Source: Actinomycetota bacterium
Lineage (GTDB): Bacteria; Actinomycetota; Acidimicrobiia; Acidimicrobiales; RAAP-2
Direction of reading: 5' to 3'
DNA: 64,000 bases
Assembly (NCBI GenBank): GCA_009699875.1
Contig: WLNI01000001.1
Location: forward strand, 1,178,001-1,242,000
This document shows positions 17,801-31,300 of this stretch, piece after piece (within the stretch, counting starts at the first letter, position 1; each line of letters opens with the position of its first letter). The position numbers and the translations under genes are program-made. A model generated the notes under the pieces. It did no database searches. It was given only the letters and a program-made list of their open reading frames with translations, and was not told the DNA's origin.

Positions 17801-17835
17801 TGGTCGACGACGCAACACAGTTGCGTCGTCGACCA
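17801..17835 (-). promoter_or_regulatory. Perfect 16-bp inverted repeat in the nitroreductase leader
   Basis: TGGTCGACGACGCAAC (17801-17816) and its exact complement (17820-17835) are separated by 3 nt. It abuts the AAGGAG ribosome site of the nitroreductase gene. It could be a repressor operator (TetR or MarR sized) or an RNA hairpin that masks or insulates the ribosome site. Confidence 0.6.
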
Positions 17836-17940
17836 TGGTAGTCAATGCCAATCAATCAGGAGCGGGCGATGAGGCCTCCCACACCCAGGGTGTTTCCCCT
17901 CTTCATCTTTGGGTTGAGCAAGAGAAGAAGGAGTCGATCC

Positions 17941-19191
17941 TTATCGGTGAGCGTATCTGCGACCAATGATCACGGCCGATCCGAGGAGCACAAGCACGAA
18001 CCCCCACTGGAGTTCTGAGCCAAGTGGGCTTCCCGTCGACGCAATAGCCACGGGGACTTTAATGCTCACCGGAGGCGAGGAGGGAGGGCCGACCCCGTCG
18101 GCGTTGCTCGCGGTGACCGTAAAGCTATAAATAGCGCCCGGAGTGAGACTAGAAATCTGACAGGAGAGTTGTGCGGAAGTGCACGTCGCACCACCGGGAT
18201 CCGCGGTCACGCTATAGCCCGTGATGGGGAGGTTCCCATCCCAGGAAGGCGTCGACCAACTGATGGTGACGGTGGACGACGAGACTGACAACGCAACGTT
18301 TAAGGGTGCTGATGGCGGTGCGGTCACTGCTGCGCTCAAAAAAGGCTGGTCGGCTTGATTGATGTTCTGTGTGAGCAAGTGTCCATCACTCCAGAAGAGG
18401 CCACCGGGTCCTTGCGCCAAATCCCCGGATGGTGCAACGACGACTGATTCAGTTTGCGATGAGTTCACGAAGACAAAATTGTTGGCATTGAGGTTTGCAA
18501 TCCAGATATTTCCCCCTGGATCGAGGGCCACGCCAGCGGGTTCGTTGAGTTCAGCACTCGGAACAAGGTTGGCAGCGCCTCCACCAAGTGGCGCTTGAAA
18601 GAGTTCATTCGTTGTTGATCCAACAACAAAAAGGGTTGATCCACTGATTGTCATATAGGACATCCCGTTCGATGCCAGTCCTGTGATGCCCGAGTTTGTC
18701 GCAGACCCTCCACCGGCGAGGGGAAGCGTGAAGATTGCGGCAGCATCGCTTGCCGAGATATAGATCGTGCCCGAGGCGACGACAATGCCGCCAGGGATGA
18801 AGGTATTTCCAGTCGAAATACTGGTCGTCGTTCCCCCTGCCATTGGGAGTGAGTAGATGTCACCTGACGCCACGCCAAGATAGAGCGTGGAGCCAGAACA
18901 ACCGATGGCCGTTGCATTATTAAGCGCTGCATCTTGATCGTCGAGGGTTGTGAGGACGCCAGAGGAAGTGGCTTTGAAAACGGTCCCTGTCGCCCCAGAG
19001 TCCTGTTGCACAACAAACGCGTTTCCAGAACTGTCGACACAAAAGCTCCTCGCACCGCTTGAGACCGACGTTGGTCCCCATGGGGAGGCCACGGCCGTCG
19101 GAGCAGACGTGGCGGCAGTGGCTGCAAGGGGAGAGAAGAGCAGGACGAGAAGCAATGCAGTGGCAACAGAAAACCAATTCCTAGGTTTCAT
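17941..19191 (-). CDS. Exported beta-propeller and Fn3 protein with a C-terminal membrane anchor
   Basis: 416 residues. Residues 1-28 are a Sec signal (SVATALLLVLLFSPLAATAA). Residues about 35-285 contain repeated strands of an NHL/SMP-30-like propeller (GNAFVVQQDSGATGTVF, GVALDPGGNIWIANLN, LAQGPGGLFWSDG). Residues about 290-378 form a fibronectin type III domain (PPSAPLNVALSV, ITGYSVTADPGG, YSFTVTASNADGVG). The end has a hydrophobic helix (about 396-410) and a basic tail RRYAHR, like a sortase-type anchor but with no clear LPxTG (STGSP precedes it). AAGGA lies before the ATG. It is divergent from the giant repeat protein gene, and both products are likely at the cell surface. Confidence 0.85.
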   Translation of the reverse strand: MKPRNWFSVATALLLVLLFSPLAATAATSAPTAVASPWGPTSVSSGARSFCVDSSGNAFVVQQDSGATGTVFKATSSGVLTTLDDQDAALNNATAIGCSGSTLYLGVASGDIYSLPMAGGTTTSISTGNTFIPGGIVVASGTIYISASDAAAIFTLPLAGGGSATNSGITGLASNGMSYMTISGSTLFVVGSTTNELFQAPLGGGAANLVPSAELNEPAGVALDPGGNIWIANLNANNFVFVNSSQTESVVVAPSGDLAQGPGGLFWSDGHLLTQNINQADQPFLSAAVTAPPSAPLNVALSVSSSTVTISWSTPSWDGNLPITGYSVTADPGGATCTSAQLSCQISSLTPGAIYSFTVTASNADGVGPPSSPPVSIKVPVAIASTGSPLGSELQWGFVLVLLGSAVIIGRRYAHR

Positions 19192-19274
19192 CGATTCCTT
19201 TGGATAACCCGCCCAGCCAAATAATAGGGCACAAAAGGGTAAAATTGGGGGTTTATTTTCTGGCCCCCTCCGAC

Positions 19275-19303
19275 TTGTATCCAGGCCAGTTTTTCCCTAA
19301 GTT
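19275..19303 (+). promoter_or_regulatory. Promoter of the giant repeat protein gene
   Basis: TTGTAT (19275-19280), a 17-bp spacer and TAAGTT (19298-19303) give a normal -35/-10 pair. The leader would be about 30 nt and holds a run of five G (19327-19331) as the ribosome site, 10 nt before the ATG at 19342. Confidence 0.5.
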
Positions 19304-19341
19304 TTCCGAGAATCGGACTAAAAAAAGGGGGTGCCGAAGAC

Positions 19342-22300
19342 ATGATGAATTCGGCAGCCCTGGGGCATGCGTCGTTTGGAGAGCAAGGTCGGTCTGGATC
19401 TCGAACGGGGCGGCATTCTTGGTGGTTCTCGTCACTTACGGTTGCTCTCGCGCTGATTGTGAGCGCAGCGTTTGTGGGAATTGCTCTTCCGGCAAAGGCA
19501 GCGACGCCAAGCAAACTCGGGATCTCGTTCCTTGGTCCAACCGGGTCAACAACGTCCACGGGAACGCTTCAGCGAGCGTCTTCGCAGTTAGTCCAAGTCA
19601 AGATTTCAAATAACACAACGTCTCCTTCTGGTGAGTCCAACACGCCGACACTGACACTTGCAGCAACGCAAGGCGTGGTTATTCAAAGTGTTCGCCAAAC
19701 TCAAGAAAGTTCACCTGGAACGTGGTCCTGTTCAGGAACAACCACAGCGACGTGTTCCTTAAGAAATATTTCTGGGAAACCTTTTTCACTTGCTGCTTCT
19801 GAATCAATCGTCGTCGACGTCGTTATCGACACGAAGGGTGTTTCCTCGGCCCAGGAGAGTGCAGTGATCACGGCGTCAGCCTCTTTCAGTGGACTGGGTT
19901 CTGCGAGCGCAACTGACACCTTGAATACTGTAAACAGCGAGAACAGTGTGTCTGGCATCCACCTTCTTGTTTCTGGCAACTCAGTGGTCTTGGCAGGTTC
20001 ACAGTCAACCATCGCCTATGAAGTTGACAACGGTGGCGCAAGTGATCTGACGCCGGCGAGTGCCGGTCAGCCATCGGTCATCCTTGCGAATCTGCTGCCT
20101 ATTGGTTCCTATACAAGTTGGACGTCAAACTCACCAGGCTGGAAGTGCACCGCAGTGAATGGTGCGGGCCCCACGTGTTCGCTGTCTGATTCGGTAGCCA
20201 TCTCACAACGCTCCACCCCCTTGGTGATCTCGTATCAAGTCGCTCCAAATGCTCCATCAGCTTCTACGACGCGCCAAGTAGACACGCCCTATGCATGGAA
20301 GATTGCGCTCGCGGCCAGCCTGGCAACGAAGAAGCAAGTCCATGGATCGATCGATCAACTGCTTGATGTGGTTTCGAGCCTGCCAAACAGTCTGAGCGTG
20401 GCACTCCAAGCAACGAGTTCCAATCTCGTGATGGCAGGCGGATCGATAACTGCAGAGGTAAAACACCTCACAACGTCGAACCTGACAAGTGGTATTCGAG
20501 ACGTCTTGACGTTACCAAGCAACATGACAATGGACCCGGTTTCATTCAATGGATGGACCTGCCCAGGGGGTCAAGGCTCCGTGACGTGTCTGCACAATGC
20601 CGTGCCGACTGCGAACCAACCACTTGGATCGTTCCCCATACTTTTGAAATCATCTACATCGATCAGTAACGGAGTCAAAACACTCTCTCTTGAATCGTCA
20701 ACTATTGATGGATCACGATCTGGCACGGCGTCGTTGCCGTTCTTTGTTCTTTCCTTTGGAAACTTGGCTGGGAATCTTGCGCCTTCACAAACCACGACGC
20801 CTCAGGTCGTTACCTCAGCGTCAACACCAGGTCTTGTGATTACATCGACCTCCACAACGTATGGCGCAGGTGCGGCTCCTAATCCAGCAAACTCCCTGCA
20901 GTTGAAGGTGACCGGAGCAACAGCCGGGACTCCAATCACCTACACCGTTAGTTCATCATCGAATAGTTCAGGCTGCGCAGTCACTCCAGGAACCGCAACA
21001 CTCACGTATCAAAATGCGGGCACGTGCAATGTGACCGCAACGCAAGGTTCTCTGACGTCGAGTACGACGTTGATCTCCATCAATAAAGCCACTCCCGTCG
21101 TCACAATTACTTCAACGGCGACCACCTATGACCCGGTGTCTCAGACAATGCAACTCGTTACGAGTGGCGGAGGCGGGGGAGCAACCTTTACGGTCTCGCA
21201 AACGGCAACTAACAATGCCGGCTGTGCGGTTGCATTGAATAGTTCGACACTCACCTACACGTCAGCAGGAACTCCGATTGCAGTTGGCGCATGCACCGTG
21301 ACCGCGAATATGCCAGCGAGCACAAACTATTTGGCTGGCACGTCACAACCGACACAAATCACCATTTACAAGGCAACGGCACCAACACCAATATTTACCT
21401 CGACCTCAACGACGTACAACCCCACGAATCTAACAATGGCACTCAGCCTTACCAATGCGTCGCCTGGGGCGGTCGTGACCTATAGCGTCACGAATGCAAA
21501 CGTCACCTCTACACCAGCCTGCAGTATTTCGGGCGCAACGCTGACCTACGCCAGTGGTGGTCAGTGCAATGTTCAGGTGAGTGAGTCTCAAACAAGTAAC
21601 TACTTGACGAATACTGCGACGCAACTCATCACGATTCTTCCTACTGGCCAGCCTGACCTTTTCGTCACGTCTAACAACAGTCAGGATTTTGGGTCGCCAC
21701 CTCTTCAGCTCGCTTCTTTAGGTGGCAATGGAACGGGGGCTGTGACGTTTGCAGCGACGAGTGGGTCTGCGGGATGTTCGGTGAACACCGCGTCAAACAA
21801 GCTTTCTTTTACGTCGACGGGAACGTGTGTGATCACAGCAACAAAAGCTGCGACCGCGAGCTACACCGTTCAGACGGCCACGCAAACATTTACCGTCAAT
21901 CAGGCAGCACAGAAGCAGGTGTATGTATCGTCGTTGAATCTTCCGGCTCCAATAACGAACCAAACGCCCCCGACGCCATCTGGACTTTTCAATCCAGATC
22001 CCTCAAAAACAAATCTCACGCTGACCTCGTTTGGCGGTTCAACCAATGGTGCAGTGACCTATGCGGTAGATGGGACATCCTCAAACTCTGCTGGGTGCAC
22101 CGTGGTTGGCAATATTCTCCACTACACCGGGGCAGGAACCTGCAGCGTCATTGCAACCATGGCGGGAAACAGTAATTACCTTGCCTCTGTAAGTTCGCCA
22201 GCACTTGTAGCGATTTCAAAAGTGACGGGTACGGTTGGCGTCACTCTTTCATCAACCGGATCGCCGGTAACGTCGACGAACTATTCGTCGAACCCCTCGA

Positions 22301-25300
22301 CGGCACAGCTTTACGTTGTTGAGGCTCCCGGCGAGGTAGATAACGGGTCGCTGGTCTACTCGCTGTATCAATCGATGGTGCTCGGCGTGACTGGCGGCAG
22401 CGGCTCAGGCTCGGTGGTGTACACGGTCGCGGGTTCCAATAACACCGCCGACTGTTCTATTGCTGTTGGCAGTTCAAATTTGGTTTTCAGAAAAACAAAC
22501 AGCACCACTCCAGTCAGTTGTTCGGTGACTGCGCATCAAGGAGGATCCTCTCCCTCTGAGGTAACTGCCACGATTACGTTGCTTCCTGCAACGCAAGCAC
22601 TCACGGTGACGTCGGTATTGACGACCTACCTATCAAGTTCTCCGTCGTTAGTGCTCACGACGACAGGTGGTTCTGGGGCAGGGGTGACCTATGCCCTGAC
22701 AGGGTCGACGACCAATTCTGCTGGTTGCTCCATTGCTGCAGGGTCTAACGTCTTGACGTTTACTTCGTCTGGGACGTGTTACGTCACCGCTACTGATTCA
22801 GAGGGTGATACATCACAATCGACCCTGATTACTATCCAGGCGTCGGGTTCACCACTGGCCATTGCGACGACCCAGGTGGCATCAAATAACTCAGCGGGAT
22901 GTTCGATATCTGGCTCCTTACTGAGTTACGTAGGGCCAGGAAGTTGCGTGGTTCGAGCTCTGCAAGGAGAGTCACAGTCGTATTTGGCCACCGCTTCGGC
23001 CCCCACGACGATCACCATCAACCCAGCGCCAGCACTGACCGTGGTGGCAAGTGCTGAAACGTCAAGTGGTGCCACGTCTGCCGACAATACGGCGACGCTG
23101 AGCGTCCAAAATGGGTATCGCCCCCCGAGCGCGCCTGCGCCAACGTTCACAGTAAGTGGAACCGGCTGCTCCTTGGCGGGCGCCACGCTTTCGTTCAGTC
23201 AAGCTGGCGTCTGTTCCGTGACAGCAACCGTAGCGGCCTACACGGCGACGACACCGTGTCCGAACGCGAACTGCACGGTGAGTTCACAGAGTGACACCTT
23301 GGACATTGTGACGTCGAACCTTGGTGGTTCGTCGGGACAAAGTTATACAACGGCGTTTAACCCGATCACCCCCTCCGTCATCCTTGCGGCATTTGGTGGG
23401 ACAGGAAGTGGGGCAATTACCTACTCAGTTACTGATCCTGGCTCGGCTAGTTGTGTGATGGATGGCCAGAATCCCCAGCTCGTTGACTACATGGCGACGT
23501 TACCGACAAATGTTGCTCCCAATCAGCAGTTCTCTTGCAGAATTCGAGCCACACAATCTGGTGGATCATCAGTGGAATTCACCCTCATTGTTCAGGCACC
23601 CAGCGCGTCCTTCGCTGTTGCAACAGTGTCGACGGTCTACTCAGCCAGCAACCCGACGATGACACTTGCCACAACAGGTGAAACCTCGGGCTGGACAATT
23701 TCCTATGTTGTCGTCTCAACATCAAGCAACACAGCAGGTTGCTCCACAAGCAATGGGGGAAATGTGTTGACGTACTCGTCAACAGGCGTCTGCACGGTGG
23801 TCGCTACCCAAACTCCTCCATCTGGCTCAACGTCCTTCCCTGCTTATTCGGCTCCCACCACGATTACGGTGAATCCGGCGCCTGTTATCCCACTCCCAAC
23901 GGTGGGAAATACGGGTGGAACCTACACACCATCAAATCCAACAATCTGTCTCTCATCAAGTAGCGGTCCGTGCACGACGCCGTTGTCCTACGCCATCTAC
24001 AGCGGCCTTCCTCTCACTGTTACCGGTGGGGCCGGATCGGGCGCGATTAGCTACACAGTCGCAAGTGCGGGTACCGCACAGTGCACGATTAAGGGTTCGA
24101 CGCTGTCGTATTCCTTTGCGGGAACGTGCTCGGTCACGGCATCGCAGTCTGGACAAACGGCAACGGCCACGATCACCGTGTTGCCCCTTGGGTCGCCACT
24201 GACGATTTCAACAACGCTGACGGCCTTCAACACGAAAGTTCAGCAGCTCGCTCTCTCAATTGTGGGTGGTGCAGATACCGGGGCGCCAATCTCGTACACC
24301 GTGTCGAACAGTGATAACTCTGCTGGCTGTTCGATAGCGACAGGATCAAATCTGCTCTCGTACACCACGATCGGAACATGCTCAGTCACGGCATCGCAGT
24401 CAGGACAAACAGCGACGGCAACGATCACAATTGCTGCGTCATCAAGCGCATTGGCGATCTCGTCGCTCGTGACTGAGAAGTACTTAAACACCGCCCATTG
24501 CTCAATCAGCGGGAGCGTGTTGACCTACACGGGGGCGGGAGTCTGCACGGTGGTTGCGACCCAAGCAGCCACGACGAATTACTTGGCGGGGAGTTCACTG
24601 CCAACACTGATCACGATTGGGCAAGCGACACAGGTGCCCAACTTGGCATCGCAACAAGTGGTTTATAATTTTCTCGCACCCTATCTTTCACTTACCCCAA
24701 GTGCAGGAACACCGAATCTCAGCACAGGGCCAGTTCTTTACAGCGTTGATCAAACATCGGCGAATACCGCGGGTTGCACCATTGGTATCGGGAGCTCGAT
24801 CCTGAACTATTCACCGACACCTCGCCTGACGCCGTCCTCAAGTTCAGAAACCTGCTCGGTCGTTGTCACATGGACAGGGGATCAAAACTACGTCACCACT
24901 TCGGCAACGTATGCGATAACGGTAAACCCGCCACCACCGCTGACGATTACGTCGACACAGACAACGTATCTCGCTGGCAACACCTTGACCTATCAGTTGA
25001 CGTCAAGTGGTGGCTCAGGACCAGGCGCGGTCACGTTCCAGCTCTCAGATTCGGGAACCGCTGGATGTTCTATCAGTGGCTCAATTTTGACCTACACCAC
25101 AGCTGGAACTTGTGGAGTGACAGCAACAAAAGTCGGCAATTCCGGACAAGCGAGTGCGACCGTCACGATTGCAAAAGCCCAGCAAGCACGGATCACGCTT
25201 GTGTATTCGGACGCCAGCAGTTTGCAGGTCAAACTGACACCACTTGGCGGCTCGGGGAGCGGAACGTTCTCGTGGACAGCACTGGTCACTGGTGCGTCGT

Positions 25301-28300
25301 CAGTGACACCGATCCCTGCCGCGCCAGCATGCCTTTTGACGTCGTCGAATGGGATTGAAACGCTGACGTTTGGTGTGGGTAATGGGTCCTGCTCAGTGAC
25401 ACTGACGAGATCAGGAGACGTTAACTATCAGCCACTCTCGACCACCTCGGTCGTGGCAACCACGATCACATTGATCCCACAGTGGAGTCCATTGACGATC
25501 ACGTCGACACTGACGACCTTTACGTCGGGATCTCAAACCATGGGACTCTCCGTCACGGGTGGAGCTGGTTCAGGAGCGGTGACGTACTCGGTATCTCAGG
25601 GTTCGGCAACACCAAATACTGCGGGCTGCGCGATTACTTCTGGTTCAAGTACCTTGCGCTATCTCACTGTCGGAACGTGTACGGTCACCGCCACTCAAGC
25701 GGGATTGAGCGCAACAGCAACGGTGACGGTGCAAGCAGCAAGCTCGCCACTTGCTATTACATCCACGCTGACGACGTTTAACCAGAACACACCAAGCGTG
25801 ACGCTGACGACCACTGGTGGCGTGGGACCTGTCACGTTTAGCGTGGTGAACCCTTCGAGCATCTCCGCTGGGTGTTCAATTTCTGGAAGTACGTTGACCT
25901 ACACCGGGCCAGGGACATGCACTCTTACCGCAACGCCGACCACGGGACAAAGCGCATCGGTCACATTCGTTGTTGCACCAGCGACTCCACCCTTGGCGAT
26001 CTCATCTGGTTCACTTTCGACAACCTTTGGAACTGGAAATGCACAGGGATCTGGAACGTCCTCGACCAACACCGCCCTTCTTGCCACAAGTGGGGGAAAC
26101 CCCAATGCCACCGGAAAGATTAGTTATCAAGTGGTAAGTAGTGGAACGGCTGGATGTTCGGTTTCACAAAATGTTCTGACCTACACCGGAAACGGTACGT
26201 GCACACTCACGGCGACCCAGGCGAGCGATGCAACCTACCTTGCTGGCACCTCGGCAACCGCTACCTTCACGGTGAATCCTTCTGGAAGCACCACGCTTCT
26301 GATCACAACGACGCAAGTCACGTTCGTCCCTGGATCGACGACACCGGCCCCGATTCAACTTGGGGTTGATGGATTGGCGACCGGACACGGGACATTGTCA
26401 TTTCAAGTTGTGGATGCAGGGACCGCCAGCTGTTCTATCGTTAATGGGCTTCTGGCCTACACAACGACCGGAACCTGCGTGGTGAGTGCGACCACACTTC
26501 AAAATGGAAGTACACAAGCGCAGACATCGGCGAACACAACGATCACCATTGCTCCGTCTGCGCAGAGTGGTATTTCGCTCGGCGTCACGAGTGTCAACTA
26601 CGGCGGGACGCCAGGTGGCACAAGCACCACCGTGACGTTGTCAATTTCTGGGGGGTCAGGCCCTGGTGCGGTGAGTTATACGGTGACGTCGAACGGGACG
26701 GCAGGATGCTCCATTTCAGGAAGCACGCTCACCTACCAAGGGGTGGGAACGTGTGTGATCACCGCGACGCAGGCAGCAAGTGCGAATTACCAAGCCCAGA
26801 CGTCTCTTGCCACGACGTTTACCGTTCTTCAAGGCGTCCAAAGTCCTCTCACGATCACCTCAACCTCGATTCCCTTCACGCAGGCCCGAAGTGCATCATT
26901 CACGACCAACCCATCGGCCCCACTGCCCGAGACATCAGTGCTCTTTTCAATTGTCAGTGCTGGGAGTGCGGGCTGCTCAATTGTTGATTCGGCATTGATG
27001 TACTCGAGCGTGGGGACATGCACAGTACAAGCAACCAACATGGGCAATGGGAACTACCAGCAGGTCACGTCGCCCATTACAACCATCACCATCACAAAGG
27101 GAACCCAACCCACAGTCACCTTCTCAACCACAACGACGAACCCAACGTACGCACCGAGCCCTAGCAACACGGTCGCACTGGTCTCGGGTGGTGGAGCATC
27201 GACAGGAACCGTCACGTTTTCGCTGGTGACCTCGCAGACCAATACCGCTGGATGTTCGGTCGCTGGATCTACGTTGACCTATCTCTCAGTCGGCTCGTGC
27301 ACGATTCAAGCAACGAGTCCAGGGAACTCGAACTGGAATACTGCGTCTTCAACGCAAGTCATCACCGTCGGGAAAGCAACCCAGTCACCACTCTCAATTG
27401 TCCCCACCGCAACCACCGTGAGTTCTCCAAAAACGTTGCAACTCTCATCGTCTGGAGGATCTGGAAGCGGTGCGGTGAGCTACACGCTCGTATCTGCGGG
27501 TTCCGCAGGATGTTCGCTGACTGGTTCAACGCTGAACTACACAGGGGCTGGGACCTGCACAATTTCAGCGACGAAGGCGACCTCGCAAAACTATCTCGCC
27601 GCAACGTCGGGTTCAGTCCAGATCACGGTGAATGGCTCTTCATTTGCCATTGCCGTGACCTCGACGACCTTTAACCCCGCGAATCCAACACTCACCTTGA
27701 CCACAACTGGCGGCCAAGGTTCCTCTCCAGTTGTCTATTCCATCTCAGGAGTAGGCAACACAGCTGGTTGTACGCTCCAGGGACAAAGTGTTCTGAGCTT
27801 TGCCAATGCCGGGATATGCGTGGTGACCGCAACAAAAGGGACGCAGACCTCGTCGGCAACAACGATCACTATTAACTTGGCGAGCCAGTCCCCACTCTCG
27901 TTTACTTCTTCGTCAACCCCCGCATTTGCCCCGAGTCCACTCAATACATTGACGCTGACAGCGTCAGGTGGGTCAAATACTGGCGCCATCAAATTTGTAG
28001 TGACCTCAGTTGGAACAGCGGGCTGCAGTGTGTCTGGGGCAACGCTGACCTTCCTCACTGCTGGTATCTGCACGGTCAGCGCGACCAGTCCTGGAAACTC
28101 ACAGTATGCAGCCCTCACGGTTTCTCAGGGCATTTCTGTCTTGGCACCGCCTCAGACCGGTGAGAGCTACACCACGTTGGCACAGCAGGTGAGCACGTCA
28201 TCAACTCCATCGTTCATCAATCTTGGTGGGGGAATCACGATCTCCCTCACGGGTTTCCGGTGTGGATCAAGTTGTGCATCTTCAATGTCGTTCAATGGAG

Positions 28301-31300
28301 GCTCACTCAATCTCTTCGGGATGTACACCATTACGGTTGGTTCGGGAACGGTCACACCGACGGGATTCACCTTTACGAGTGCCACGCTCGCAACCCCAGC
28401 TGGCTGGCCCGGAGGCTCGTTGAGCACACTCTCGATTCCTGGATTCAAACTCACCTACACCGGCGGATCACTCAGTTCCATGGTTCAGGCCGAAGGAACG
28501 TTCTCACTTGGCACAACAGCCAACTTCTTGGGGATTCCAATGCCATCGGGCTGGCACATGGCCACGCAACTCAGCATGAACGATTACCTGGGCCAAACCG
28601 CAGGCATCACGATCACCAGCACGTTGTATTCAGGGGGCAGTGCTCCAGCGAATTGCTCGGCTGCCAGTGCGAACTGTCTTCAGCTCAAAGGTTCAGCAAG
28701 TAAAGCCGGCACCTTCTCGGTAACGGTCGTGGGATCGCTCCAGCTCGCAGGTCCAAGTGTGTCGCTGACCGGCATCAACCTCAACTGGCAGTCGGGGAGT
28801 CCATTTGCTGGACAGGCAACCTTGGCCATCGGTGGAACCACGGTAAGTGTGAAGATGAGTTACACGAACGCCACCACCTGGGCGGTTACTGCGAATGGTT
28901 CATTCTCGTTCTTTGGGATCCAGACCGTCGCATCAGGCTCCGTCTCGCAGACGACAGCAGGCGGGATCACTGGAACCTTCACCATGACGGTGACGGCTTC
29001 GTTGTCTGGCGGAATGACGGCCACCTTGAGTGCAACGTGGACTCCACAAAATGGGATTACGGCAACAGGATCGATCAACTTCAACTCTGGGATTGGAACG
29101 GTCACGGCAACTGCGACCTACGTAACGTCAACGAACTACAGCTTCACGATTTCAGGCCCATCGAATACGATGAATCTGATTCCAGGCGTCATTGCTCTTG
29201 GCGGAGTTTCCGGTTCCTACGCCTACGGAGGCCCCGTCAACGTGACGGGAACAGTCGTGCTGTTTAATAGCTTCTCTTCCACGATTAGCTTGAACTACAA
29301 CAACGCAACGACATGGGTGATTACTGTCAGCCCCGCTAATCAACCTAATGGTGTCTTTCAGATTGCTCCCGGAGCCACGCTGAGCACCACGACGTTGACC
29401 GATGGTCAGTCCACCTGCAATGGGGTCACACTGGCAAAGAACACACTCTGTGTGACGTCCGCAATTACTTTTAGTTCCTTTGGCACCTTGAATCTGGTGG
29501 GAACCTATACCAATAGTCAAAACTGGACGTTCACTGCAACGACGTCAAGTGCAACGACCTTCACGGTCATCCCAGGCCTCACGATCAGCCTCAGCCAATT
29601 CTCGGGTGGTCTCTCTGAAGTCAATGGGAGATTCGGATGGTCGTTGACGCTGGCACTCTCGGGCACCTACTACCTCTATGGAAGCTCCGGAAGCGGAGCA
29701 TCGTTAGCGCTTGCGAATCCGGTGATTAGTTTCTCATCGACATGTCCAACTGTTCCTGGTGGAACAACCCTCTGCCCTCCAGGAACTGGGAATACCAATA
29801 TTTTGAGTTTTTCGGGAACGGTCACACTGAATCTTGGCGTTCCAGGCATCAGCCCCTACTCAATTGCCTTCGCAGCGGCCTATGGCGTGCAAACGGGTTC
29901 ATTCGCGTTGAGCGCGTCGTTGTCAAACATCACAATTATCCCTTCCGTACTCGTGATCACGTCGCCCAAGATCACCGTGTCCTATCTCAAGTCAGGTGGA
30001 AGTAACACGGTCTCAACTGGCAACGTGACCTTCGGCTCTGGCGAAGGAACGGGAAACCAAGGTGGCTATGCCGTCTCGGTCTCTGGAAATGTCTCTCTCT
30101 CACTTCCCTCAATTGGGTCTCTCACAATTCCCGTCACCTTCACCTATCAAGGCAGTGGCTATGTCATCTCTGCATCGTTTACCACCGGAAGCGGGCTGGG
30201 ATCTACTGGAGCGAACCTGTCAACCCTGGCGTATTCGAGCATTCCTCAGCAACTGAGCTTTAAAGCGCCGAGTGGAAGTGGCCTGACACCGATCAATGAA
30301 TATCTGAATGCACCGGGGATTGTCTTTGGTGGGTCGGTCATGCTTCCTGGTTGGCTGAATTCATTCCTTGGCATCAATGACCTAGCGCCAGTCAGCATCT
30401 TTGTGACCTATTCGAGTGCAACGAGTTACTCGGTGAGTGCGGTCTTCCCACTCCAGATCCCAATTGACACAGGAACGAGCGACTTCACATTCTCCTTCAC
30501 AAATTTCACGCTCACTATGGAGGAGAACGGCACCTCGTTCTTGCAGTCCGTCAGCGTGAGCGGAACTATGACCCTTAGTGGGGCGGCAAATGGTGGAGGG
30601 TCGTCAACGATCAACGTGACGATGGGACTTCAGTATCTTGACCTCCCACCTCAGATCACAGGATTTATCTCTGCCAGTGGGCAAGGCAATCCAGTGTGGA
30701 GCAATGTCTTCGGCATCCCTGGACTCGACATTCAAGAGTTCAACATCGCCATTGGGGTTAGCTTGACTCCGCCAATTCCATTTCCTGATCTTGGGTTCCA
30801 AGCCGAGGCGACATTGACAGGATCGTTCTGGACTGAATTGGGATTGAATTCTGGCGACATTATTAATGTCGCGCTCAATATCTCAGACGCCAACCCCTGC
30901 ATGGGGATCTCAATTTCGAACGCAACGCCCGGGGCCAATGTGGTCTCGATTGCGGGAGGCGCATTGACGGCGACGTACGCCGAAATGTACCTCGCGCCGA
31001 ATGGCTGCCAGATCGGGACCTTCTCACTTCCACCTGGATTCACCTTTGCCTTTGATGGAGCCCTCTTTGGGGTGCAAGTTGATGTACAGGCGGCGATTTC
31101 GATCACCCCAACACTTGGCTTCGCTGCGTCACTGACGATCGGGACCTTTAACTTGGCGGACATCGTGACCCTGCAAGAGGTCAATATACAGATCGCCATG
31201 AACCATGCATTGTTAAACCCGAACGCAACGTGTCCCGCGAATAGCAGCACGTTTATTCTCTGCTTCTCGGGTGGCATAGATATTTTAGGAGAGACCGCAA

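Noticed and set aside
20827-28150. Repetitive DNA that might be read as a CRISPR or satellite array
   Set aside because: Repeats are about 270 bp, diverged, in frame and coding; there are no short identical repeats with unique spacers.
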